A stretch of 64,000 bases of DNA, from positions 168,230 to 232,229 of the forward strand of contig CAJTFO010000004.1 in the NCBI GenBank assembly GCA_910575755.1. The letters are read 5' to 3'. Below the pieces are notes generated by a model that saw only the letters and a program-made list of their open reading frames with translations, ran no database searches and had not been told where the DNA came from. The translations under genes were made by a program, and so were the position numbers. The number at the start of each line of letters is the position of its first letter. Position 1 is the first letter of the stretch. Below are positions 7,362 through 14,522 of this stretch, one piece after another. The stretch comes from Desulfovibrionaceae bacterium. GTDB taxonomy: Bacteria > Desulfobacterota > Desulfovibrionia > Desulfovibrionales > Desulfovibrionaceae.

Positions 7362-7670
7362 TTATTTGCGGAACAGCCAGGAAATGGCGCAGCCCACACC
7401 AAAAGCGGCAAGCATGCTTACCAGCGGCTTGCGGCGCACCTGTTCGCCTACCTGTTCAAGGCCCGCGCTTCCGGCTTCATAGGCCTTGTGCATGGTTTCG
7501 GTAGCCAGCTTGCGGTAGTGATCCACCTCTTTCCCCAGCTTGTCGGCCACATCGGAAGAAACCTTCTCGCCTTTTTCGCCGATGGTCTTCGCCAGCGATT
7601 CCATTTGATTGGTCAGTGTATTGGATTCATTGCGCAAGGTTTCTGTGCTTTCTTCATTCTTGGTAAACAT
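7362..7670 (-). CDS. DUF883 family protein (YqjD/ElaB-like)
   Basis: A 102-residue protein: a long charged helical region (residues 1-75) followed by the basic spacer QVRRKPLVSM and a C-terminal single membrane helix ending CAISWLFRK. This is the signature of DUF883 proteins such as YqjD and ElaB, inner-membrane-anchored proteins that bind ribosomes in stationary phase in E. coli. The start has AGGAG about ten bases upstream; a longer frame upstream has no such site. It is the first gene of a three-gene operon with the yqjE-like and yqjK-like genes. Ribosome binding here is extrapolated from E. coli and not shown by the sequence. Confidence 0.85.
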   Translation of the reverse strand: MFTKNEESTETLRNESNTLTNQMESLAKTIGEKGEKVSSDVADKLGKEVDHYRKLATETMHKAYEAGSAGLEQVGEQVRRKPLVSMLAAFGVGCAISWLFRK

Positions 7671-8055
7671 AAATATATCTCCTATCGGGCAGTGCCCGCT
7701 TGATAAATGTAGGGGACAAAGCACTTGGCGGCTTGTCCGGGTTTATAATTATATCATTTTTGTCAGAATAGCAAATGGGCAGTTCTTTTCCGACCAAACG
7801 CCCAGAACAAATAATATGTTGAATTTGTTGGATAAAATTGGCGACTGCGAAACAAACATTCAATGATTTCAATGAAATAAAATTATTTGCAACAGTGCGT
7901 CGACCTTGGCGCCAGGCGCCCCTCTTTACTCACTGTCGGGCGCGGAGCGGCTCTGAAAAAAAGCAAAAGCGGTTCGCGACGCTCAGTCGCGAACCGCAAT
8001 ATCCGGCTGAAAGCACAGACCGCCGGGCCGCGCTTCCGCAAGAACGGCAAAAAGA
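7671..8055. other. Intergenic region, divergence of yqjD-like operon and met terminator
   Basis: This 385-bp region is AT-rich around 7740-7870. On the minus strand a TATAAT-like -10 box lies near 7750-7756 with a TTGCTA -35 candidate about 15 bp upstream, a possible promoter for the yqjD-like operon. The met-operon terminator occupies 7962-7998. No supported gene. Confidence 0.45.
7962..7998 (-). terminator. Terminator of the metNIQ operon
   Basis: A perfect 12-bp stem (7969-7980 with 7986-7997) and 5-base loop, followed on the minus strand by CTTTTGCTTTTTTT. It lies about 60 bp after the metQ stop. Confidence 0.88.
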
Positions 8056-8856
8056 CTACTTCACCGCGGGCAGCACCGCTCCCGCATATTTCTTTTTCAT
8101 GAAGTCGGCCACTTCGGGGCTGGTGAGAGCCTTGTACAGAGCCTGAAGTTCAGGGCGCTTCTCGTCCCCCGCGCGAATGGCCAGGACATTGGCGTAGGTT
8201 GCGGCGGCCATGGAGTCGGCGGCTTCCACGGCCAGGGCGTCGGCCACTTTCAGGCCGCCGAGAATGGCGTAATTGCCGTTGATGATGGCGATATCCACAT
8301 CGGGCAGGGAGCGCACCAGCTGGGCGGCCTCAATTTCCTCAATCCTGAGCTTTTTGGCATTTTCCACAATATCGCGGCGGGTGGCGGTCAGACCGGCATC
8401 CTTTTTCAGCGTGATCAGACCTTCGTCCTGCATGAGCAGCAGGGCGCGGCCCTCGTTGGTGGCGTCATTGGGCACGGCCACCATCGCGCCGTTCTTCAGC
8501 TCCTTGAGATTCCTGCTTTTGCCGGCGTAGATGCCGAAGGGCTCATAATGCACCGGCCCCAGGGAAGCGAGCTTCGTGCCTTTCTGGGCATTGAAATCGT
8601 CCAGATAGGGCTTGTGCTGAAAGTAGTTGGCGTCCAGCTCCTTGCTGTCCAGAGCCACATTGGGCTGCACATAATCGGAATATTCCACGATCTTGAGCTC
8701 ATAGCCCTGGGGCTTGAGCAATTTGGCGGCCTCGGCGAGGATTTCCGCATGCGGCGTGGGGGAGGCCCCCACCGTAATGGTGGCGGCGGCCTGCGCGGCG
8801 GCGGTCAGCAAAACTGTGCCCAGCAGGGCGACGAAAGCCAGAAGCAGTTTTTTCAT
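8056..8856 (-). CDS. metQ: D-methionine ABC transporter substrate-binding protein MetQ
   Basis: A 266-residue NlpA/MetQ-family periplasmic binding protein for methionine import. It has a Sec signal peptide (MKKLLLAFVALLG...AQA, about 23 residues) and the family motifs ASPTPHAEIL, NYFQHKPYLDDFN, PNDATNEGRALLL and NGNYA, which line the methionine site. Unlike most MetQ proteins it has no lipobox cysteine after the signal peptide, and no cysteine at all, so it is probably soluble in the periplasm. The start has a short leader after metI with AAGGACAGCTTC ahead of the ATG. It is the last gene of metN-metI-metQ, with a terminator downstream. Confidence 0.93.
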   Translation of the reverse strand: MKKLLLAFVALLGTVLLTAAAQAAATITVGASPTPHAEILAEAAKLLKPQGYELKIVEYSDYVQPNVALDSKELDANYFQHKPYLDDFNAQKGTKLASLGPVHYEPFGIYAGKSRNLKELKNGAMVAVPNDATNEGRALLLMQDEGLITLKKDAGLTATRRDIVENAKKLRIEEIEAAQLVRSLPDVDIAIINGNYAILGGLKVADALAVEAADSMAAATYANVLAIRAGDEKRPELQALYKALTSPEVADFMKKKYAGAVLPAVK

Positions 8857-8909
8857 GAAGCTGTCCTTAGTGTAAAAGGTTGAGGCCGTGGAGCCGGGCG
8901 GGGCGGGCG

Positions 8910-9572
8910 CTACGAACCGCGCTTGTCGCTGCGGCGCGTGGCCCAGTTGCCGAAACTCTGAAAGGCCTGCACGATGATGATCAGCAGCACCACCGTGATG
9001 ATCATGATGTCGGTCTGATAACGGTTGTAGCCGTACATGATGGCCAGCTTGCCCAGCCCGCCGCCGCCTACGGCCCCGGACATGGCCGAATAGCCGAGAA
9101 TGGTGATGGCGGATACGGCGCTGCCGTTGATCAGCGAGGGCCGCGCTTCAGGCAGCAAGACCTTGACGATGATCTGCCAGATGCTGCCCCCCATGCTCTG
9201 GGCGGCCTCCACCACGCCATTGTCCACCTCCAGCAGGGAGGATTCCACCAGGCGGGCCACAAAGGGCGCGGCGGCCAGCACCAGCGGCACCACTGTGGCG
9301 TTGTTGCCTATGGTGGTGCCCACCAGAAAGCGCGTGAAGGGAATGACCGCGATCATCAGAATCAGAAAGGGAAAGGAGCGCGTGAGGTTCACCACCACGT
9401 CCAGCACGCTGTAAACAAAGGCGTTGGGCCGGATGCCGTCCTTGCGGCAGACGACCAGCGTCACGCCCATGACCATGCCAAAGACATAGGAAAAAAATGT
9501 GGCCGCTACGGTCATGTAGAGCGTGTCCCACACGCCCACAAGCAGCATTTCAATGGTTTGCTGGTCAAACAT
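8910..9572 (-). CDS. metI: D-methionine ABC transporter permease MetI
   Basis: A 220-residue inner-membrane permease with about five membrane segments. The cytoplasmic EAA loop that docks on MetN reads EAAQSMGGSIWQIIVKVLLPEA (split here as EAAQSMG... and VLLPEA). Strongly conserved MetI blocks TRSFPFLILM and SGAVGGGGLGKLA are present. The start codon overlaps the end of metN by 8 nt, which indicates translational coupling, and metQ follows after 53 bp. The substrate, methionine, is taken from the family and gene order. Confidence 0.93.
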   Translation of the reverse strand: MFDQQTIEMLLVGVWDTLYMTVAATFFSYVFGMVMGVTLVVCRKDGIRPNAFVYSVLDVVVNLTRSFPFLILMIAVIPFTRFLVGTTIGNNATVVPLVLAAAPFVARLVESSLLEVDNGVVEAAQSMGGSIWQIIVKVLLPEARPSLINGSAVSAITILGYSAMSGAVGGGGLGKLAIMYGYNRYQTDIMIITVVLLIIIVQAFQSFGNWATRRSDKRGS

Positions 9573-10569
9573 GCTTCATTTCCTCCAGCATGATGGAGTG
9601 CGCTTTGGCATAGGCCATGATCCGCGCGCGGGATTCCTCCCGTTCGGGCAGTTGCAGCACCATCTGGCCAAACGCCACGCCATTGATGTCGCGGGTGTCG
9701 GCGTACATGATGTTCACCGGGCAGCCGCATTCCAGCACCATGTTGGCGATGACCGGTTCAAAGGAGGAACGCCCGTTGAAGATCAGGCGGTACAGATGGG
9801 CCTGCGGCAGCTTGCGCAGGGCGTCCGGCAGAACCAGGCGGCGGGCCGCCTCGGTTTGCGGATGAAAAAAGACATCTTCCACCAAGCCCTGTTCAACGAT
9901 GACGCCCTTGCTGATGATGGCCACATGACTGCATATCTTTTCAATGACGCTCATTTCATGGGTGATGACCACGGCCGTGATGCCCAACTGAGCATTAATA
10001 TCCTTGATGAGCGCGAGAATGGAATCCGTGGTGGCCGGGTCCAGGGCGGAGGTGGCCTCGTCGCAGAGCAGCACGCGCGGCCTGGTGGCCAGGGCGCGGG
10101 CAATGGCCACGCGCTGCTTCTGACCGCCGGAAAGCTGGGAGGGGTAGGCGTCCATACGGTTGGCCAGGCCCACCATCTCCAGCAGTTCCTCGGCCCGTTT
10201 GCGGCTTTCCTCTTTGGGCGCGCCCGTCAGTTCCAGAGGAAAGCAGACATTCTGCAGGGCTGTGCGCTGCATGAGCAGGTTGAACTGCTGGAAAATCATG
10301 CCCATGGAGCGCCGGGCCTCGCGCAGCGCGGCTTCCGGCAGGCGGCAGAGATTCCTGCCTTCAAAAAAGACGCTGCCGCCCGTGGGGCGTTCCAGCATGT
10401 TGATGCAGCGCACCAGGGTGGATTTGCCCGCGCCGCTCTTGCCGATGATGCCGAAAATATCCCCCCGGCCGATGGCAAGGTCAATGCCGCGCAGGGCGAA
10501 TACCTCGCTGTTTTTACCGGAAAAACGTTTTTCCAGCCCTTCTATACTGATAATGGGCCCGTCAGCCAT
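9565..10569 (-). CDS. metN: Methionine ABC transporter ATP-binding protein MetN
   Basis: A 334-residue ATPase that powers methionine uptake. Walker A is GKSGAGKST (about residues 43-51), the Q-loop FQQFNLL, the signature LSGGQKQRVAIARAL, Walker B VLLCDEATSALD, and the H-loop VVITHEMSV. The last 90 residues form the NIL/ACT-like domain that senses internal methionine and closes the transporter, so feedback inhibition is likely retained. The start is fixed by GGAGG four bases upstream. It is the promoter-proximal gene of the operon. No clear SAM riboswitch is visible in the leader. Confidence 0.94.
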   Translation of the reverse strand: MADGPIISIEGLEKRFSGKNSEVFALRGIDLAIGRGDIFGIIGKSGAGKSTLVRCINMLERPTGGSVFFEGRNLCRLPEAALREARRSMGMIFQQFNLLMQRTALQNVCFPLELTGAPKEESRKRAEELLEMVGLANRMDAYPSQLSGGQKQRVAIARALATRPRVLLCDEATSALDPATTDSILALIKDINAQLGITAVVITHEMSVIEKICSHVAIISKGVIVEQGLVEDVFFHPQTEAARRLVLPDALRKLPQAHLYRLIFNGRSSFEPVIANMVLECGCPVNIMYADTRDINGVAFGQMVLQLPEREESRARIMAYAKAHSIMLEEMKHV

Positions 10570-10777
10570 AGTGCCTCCGCCGTGGCGCTGCCGTTCCGGA
10601 ATGCCGGGGCGCTTACGGTCCCCGCCGGAATAGAGGCCGCATGATAGCAGATTTTGCCGCAGGCGCAAAGAGGCCCTGAGCGCTTTCCGGGGCAGGCGCA
10701 TGAGCGCGGATAACCCGTTGAAATAACTGTCAGCGCGCCCGCATTGTCACCCGCGCGCCAACGCCAGGCGGCATTGA

Positions 10778-10812
10778 AAGAGCGGGCATATGCCGCGCAT
10801 ATGCCCGCTCTT
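10778..10812. repeat. Perfect 16-bp inverted repeat
   Basis: The arms at 10778-10793 and 10797-10812 are perfectly complementary around a 3-base loop (CGC) and contain GGGCATATGC. There is no T-tract on the plus strand and only a short one (CTCTTTC) on the minus strand. It may be a backup terminator or an mRNA-stability element between two minus-strand transcription units. Confidence 0.6.
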
Positions 10813-10853
10813 GAAACGCAGCACTCTGTTGAGGTTCTGCATTCAGCGTCCGC

Positions 10854-10923
10854 CTGCAAAAAATTCTCCTGCAATCATACAGGAATTTTTGCAGGCCGTT
10901 GGCGAAAAATCGCTGTTTTTCGC
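10854..10923 (-). terminator. Tandem terminator hairpins after the aldehyde oxidoreductase
   Basis: Two hairpins follow the stop codon on the minus strand. The first (10902-10923, 8-bp stem GCGAAAAA/TTTTTCGC) begins 10 bp past the stop. The second (10854-10894) has an imperfect 15-bp stem whose distal arm contains TTTTTT. Together they should end the transcript. Confidence 0.65.
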
Positions 10924-10932
10924 AGTCAGGCG

Positions 10933-12672
10933 CTAGAAGTTGAAGACGCTGTCCAGCTCCTCGTCGCTCACGTCAAAGGTTGTGTTGTGCGGCGGCAACT
11001 GTTCACGGCTCATATACATGGGCAGGCGGTCGTGGGCGCGGGTGAAGCCGGCGGCCGCATTGAATTCGCGCTCCTGCCTGAGGATGTTCTTGCCCAGGGC
11101 CACCAGGTCGTCGCCGGTCATTTCCTGGCCGGTGAAGGCGCTGAGCGTGTCGATGAGCGCCTGGAAGGTTTCGGGCTGATCCAGAATGCAGAAGGCCACA
11201 AAGATGCAATAGCCCGTGGAGTCCAGGGCCGCTGTGGCTATCTGCAGATTGCGGGAAAGCTCCACCTGGCCCTGCGGCTTGAGCGGGTCGACCTTGCCGC
11301 CGAGGCCAAGAATGTTGGTGGCCACGGCGTAACCGGCGGTGTGGTCCGCCCCCATGGGCGTCGTGGCGTAGGTGACGCCCACGCCCTTGACCGCGCGCGG
11401 GTCATAGGCGGGCATGGCCTGGCCCTTGACCACGGGAGCGCGTTCCAAACCGTAGCAACGGGCCGTGGTGGCCGTGCCCGCGCCCAGAATGCGGCCCATG
11501 GGCGTGCCCTTGCCGATCTCGTGGATCATCTCCATGCAGGCCTTGGAGTCGCCCCAGGGAATGACCCCGGCTTCCATCAGCACACCCAGCGTGGCCCCGG
11601 TTTCAATGGTGTCCAGGCCGTAGTCGTCTTCCAGGTAGTCCATGCGGATGATGTCGTCCAGATTGTCCACGCCGCAGTTGGCGCCGTGCCCCCAGACGGT
11701 CTCATACTCCGGCTGCTTGGAGAGATACTGGCCGTTTTCGTCCACGCAGATGCCGGAACACCGCATGATGCAGCCCCGATGGCAACCGTGGGTGGGGTTG
11801 CCGCCGCGCTTTTTCTGAATTTCCACCATGGTCTCGGCGCAGATTTTTTCCGCGCCGGCAAAGCGGCCTTCACTAAAGTTGCGGGTGGGCAGACCGCCGG
11901 CTTCGTTAAGGATGTTGACCAGGACGTTGGTGCCGTAGGCGGGCAGCCCCTGGCCTGTGACCGGGTGGGAGGTGATGCCCTTGGCGAAGCGCTGGCAGGC
12001 GGCCTTGAAGGCTTCGGCATTCCGGGCCTTGCGCATGACCGGGGTATCCGCCGGATCAAGCACGATGGCCTTGATGCCCTTGGAGCCCATGACCGCGCCC
12101 ACGCCGCCGCGTCCGGCGTGGCGGGTGGCCCGGCCTTCGGGGTCGGTGAAACAGATGGTGGAATTGCACATGCGCATCTCACCGGCAGTGCCTATAGTCA
12201 CAAAGCCGGGGCCTTCGCCGTATTCCTCACGCAGTTTCGCCACACAGGGATAGTTGGAAAGCATGGCCAGTTCGTTGCACTTTTCCACTGTCACGCCACT
12301 GGCCTTGATGATCACCTTGTACAGATCATCGCCGCGGCGCTGGCCTTCGATGATAATGGCCGCATAGCCCAGACGGGCCATGTACTGGCCGCCGGTGCCG
12401 CCGGCGTTGGATTCCTTGATGCCGCCGGTGAGCGGGCTTTTGCAGCCCACGGAAATCCGGCCCGAGGAACCCGCTGTGGTGGCGCAGAGCGTGCCGGGCG
12501 CGAAAACCAGTTTGTTTTCGGGGCCCAGGGGATGGCAGGTGGGGGGCACTTCCTTGCAGATGACGGCGGTGGTCAGGGCGCGGCCCGCAAGCCCCGCGTA
12601 TTCGCCCAGGCGTTCTTCCCTGATTTTGGGACCGCCCTCGGCGTCCACATTGATGCGCAAGATTTTGTCCAT
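10933..12672 (-). CDS. Aldehyde:ferredoxin oxidoreductase family protein (tungsten/molybdenum)
   Basis: A 579-residue AOR-family enzyme that would oxidise aldehydes to acids with ferredoxin, using a W- or Mo-bis-pyranopterin and one [4Fe-4S] cluster. Domain 1 (about 1-210) carries the pterin-binding GRISVGCKSPLTGG...GGTGG and RAGRGG-type motif (RHAGRGGVGAVMGSKG). The cluster cysteines lie in GCHRGCIMRCSGIC (about residue 290) with a distal Cys near residue 500 (DSTGYC); the spacing is C-x3-C-x3-C, not the classical C-x2-C-x3-C. GAGG precedes the chosen ATG at 12672. It is a single-gene unit. Substrate is unknown. No pterin-synthesis or tungstate-transport gene is nearby. Confidence 0.9.
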   Translation of the reverse strand: MDKILRINVDAEGGPKIREERLGEYAGLAGRALTTAVICKEVPPTCHPLGPENKLVFAPGTLCATTAGSSGRISVGCKSPLTGGIKESNAGGTGGQYMARLGYAAIIIEGQRRGDDLYKVIIKASGVTVEKCNELAMLSNYPCVAKLREEYGEGPGFVTIGTAGEMRMCNSTICFTDPEGRATRHAGRGGVGAVMGSKGIKAIVLDPADTPVMRKARNAEAFKAACQRFAKGITSHPVTGQGLPAYGTNVLVNILNEAGGLPTRNFSEGRFAGAEKICAETMVEIQKKRGGNPTHGCHRGCIMRCSGICVDENGQYLSKQPEYETVWGHGANCGVDNLDDIIRMDYLEDDYGLDTIETGATLGVLMEAGVIPWGDSKACMEMIHEIGKGTPMGRILGAGTATTARCYGLERAPVVKGQAMPAYDPRAVKGVGVTYATTPMGADHTAGYAVATNILGLGGKVDPLKPQGQVELSRNLQIATAALDSTGYCIFVAFCILDQPETFQALIDTLSAFTGQEMTGDDLVALGKNILRQEREFNAAAGFTRAHDRLPMYMSREQLPPHNTTFDVSDEELDSVFNF

Positions 12673-12974
12673 GGCGACCTCGGCTGTATGAAAAGGATGT
12701 GAAATCAAAATGCGCGGCACAGATATTGAAACATAGCATATGCGCAATGATTTGCAATATGTTTATCTTTGCATAACGGGGAAGTTGTTTCCCTAAACAG
12801 TCTGATGTTCAGCGCAGATGCCGCAAGCGCATCAGTGGAAATAGCATGTTGACGCCGGCCGGATGGCGGCACAAAAAACCGACGCCTGACGAGGCCGGCG
12901 TGAGAGCGCGGCCCTCAAAGACTTCAGAGCGGTTTCCCGTTGAAGATGATGCCTTGCCATTGAAGGCCAGAGCG
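12673..12974. other. Intergenic region between the oxidoreductase and the TPR protein gene
   Basis: This 302-bp region has an AT-rich promoter-like half (12700-12800) with the dyad above. Near 12853-12902 it has a pair of 9-nt complementary GC-rich arms, ACGCCGGCC/GGCCGGCGT, separated by about 30 nt, possibly part of the end of the TPR gene transcript. No gene is supported. Confidence 0.4.
12737..12761. promoter_or_regulatory. Candidate operator upstream of the aldehyde oxidoreductase
   Basis: A 25-bp dyad whose 12-nt arms agree at 10 positions (CATATGCGCAAT and the complement of ATTTGCAATATG), 65 bp upstream of the ATG in AT-rich DNA where the promoter should lie. The regulator is unknown. 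Confidence 0.35.
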
Positions 12975-14402
12975 CTAGTCGTTCTGGCCAATCTGCTCCA
13001 GCATCTCTTTGGCCGTGCTGTTCTCCGGATCCTGTTCCAGGGCCTGGCGCAGCAGGGGCAGCGCGTGCATATTGTCGCCAGTCTGCACAAAGACCGTGGC
13101 CAGGTTGACGGCCACAAGCGCGGATTTGCGCGGCAGATCCGGGTTGAGCGCCAGGGCCTTGAGTATGGAGGCGCGGGCGGACTCAAAGTCCTTGCCTTCC
13201 AGATAGGCCATGCCCAGATTGTAATGCAGCTTTTCGTCGTTGGGGGCCACCTGCAGGGCCTTGCGGTATTCTTCAGCGGCTTCGCGCCATTTGCCGGCGC
13301 GGCGCAGCAGAATGCCCAGGCGGTTGAAGATGATCAGATCTTCCGGACCCCAGAAGCCCTTTTTGCCTTCCAGACCGCGCTGCAAAAAGACCGCCGCTGT
13401 CTGCGGGTCCTTGTCCATATAGACGTCAGCCACGCGGAAGGCCACGCTCGAAACGTATTCTCTGGCTTCGCGATCCGACAGATGTATGGCCTGGTCAAAC
13501 ATCTTCTTGGCCTTGTCCGGGCGGTTCAGCTTCAGATAAAGTTCGCCGATGGCCAGCTTGCGTTCCACATTCAGGGGCGAAAGCTCGTCCAGTCGTTCCA
13601 GGCATGCCAGCCTTTTGGACGCATTGCCGGTTTCCGCGTGAACTTCCGCCAGCTTGCGCAGAGGCTCAAGAAACATGGAGGAAGTGCGGCTGGCGTTTTC
13701 ATAAGCTTCGCAGGCCTTGTCATATTGCTGCATGGCGCGGAAGATATCGCCGATGAGCAGCAGGGCCGCCGCTGAATTGGACTTGACCTCCAGGGCTTCC
13801 TTGCAGACCTGCAGGGCGCGCAGGTGTTCGCCCTGGCCCAGAAGGCCGCGCGCCCATTCCAGCTTCCGCTCCACCTTGCCCTGAGGCCTGATGGTCAGGG
13901 CGACTTTTTCCAGCAGGGCCTGCGCGCCCACGGGCTTGACGATGCAGTTGTCCACGCCGCTTTCGTGCAGCAGAACAAAGCGCTGTTTATTGACTTCGTG
14001 GGTGACAATGATGCTCCACAGCTCCGGAAAGCCGTTTTTGAGCTGGCGCAGCATATAGGTCATGTCCCGATTTCTGAGGTTCTGCTCAACGAGCAGCAGG
14101 GGCTTTTTCTCGGCGGCGACCAGCTGGCGCACGGTGTGCAGCAGCATATCGGCATTGCTGCTGATGGTCAGGCAGCCCGCGGGCATTTTCAGGCGTGTGT
14201 AGACGACCTCGCGCAGCATGTCAGTAAAGGCGTTGTCGTCGGAAATGCAGATGACCTGGCCGTTATCACGCAGATATTCAATGACGACCTCGCCATAGGC
14301 TTTGTCCTGTTGTTTGCTTTCGGCCACGGCTTTTTCCATGGTTTGCTGGATCTGCCTGACCTGGATACGCTTCACAAGGCCGCTTTTTGCACTGTCATCC
14401 AC
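12975..14402 (-). CDS. TPR protein with N-terminal degenerate response-regulator receiver
   Basis: A 475-residue protein. Residues about 45-170 fold like a receiver: strand VICISDDN, strand LLLVEQNL, IIVTHEV with the conserved Thr, and IVKPVG with the conserved Lys. The phospho-acceptor aspartate position after LLLV is Glu (VEQN), so ordinary phosphorylation is unlikely. From about residue 190 to the end there are seven or so tetratricopeptide repeats, the clearest being YNLGMAYLEGKDFESARASI. The start is GTG at 14402 with GGAGG six bases upstream; a TTG further up is less likely. Similar receiver-TPR proteins are common in Desulfovibrio, but their partners are unknown. It is monocistronic as far as seen. 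Confidence 0.85.
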   Translation of the reverse strand: MDDSAKSGLVKRIQVRQIQQTMEKAVAESKQQDKAYGEVVIEYLRDNGQVICISDDNAFTDMLREVVYTRLKMPAGCLTISSNADMLLHTVRQLVAAEKKPLLLVEQNLRNRDMTYMLRQLKNGFPELWSIIVTHEVNKQRFVLLHESGVDNCIVKPVGAQALLEKVALTIRPQGKVERKLEWARGLLGQGEHLRALQVCKEALEVKSNSAAALLLIGDIFRAMQQYDKACEAYENASRTSSMFLEPLRKLAEVHAETGNASKRLACLERLDELSPLNVERKLAIGELYLKLNRPDKAKKMFDQAIHLSDREAREYVSSVAFRVADVYMDKDPQTAAVFLQRGLEGKKGFWGPEDLIIFNRLGILLRRAGKWREAAEEYRKALQVAPNDEKLHYNLGMAYLEGKDFESARASILKALALNPDLPRKSALVAVNLATVFVQTGDNMHALPLLRQALEQDPENSTAKEMLEQIGQND

Positions 14403-14522
14403 CTGGAGCCTCCATTTCGCCAAAATACAAAAACATGACGGTGATTCAACATAAACAAAAGAATTTCCCCCGTCCAGCGCACAGTGGAAACGCCGGGGGA
14501 ACCGGCCCTGCCGAAGCGCTGT

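Larger units (their letters stand above)
10570..10932. other. Intergenic region between metN and the aldehyde oxidoreductase gene
   Basis: This 363-bp region contains three hairpins: 10778-10812 (perfect 16 bp), 10854-10894 and 10902-10923. The part next to metN (10570-10740) should carry the metN promoter but shows no obvious S-box or palindromic MetJ-type repeats. No gene is supported. Confidence 0.5.

Noticed and set aside
10570..10760. Possible SAM riboswitch before metN
   Set aside because: I could not assemble the P1-P4 helices or the conserved core of a known SAM class by eye; a covariance search is required, so it is not called.
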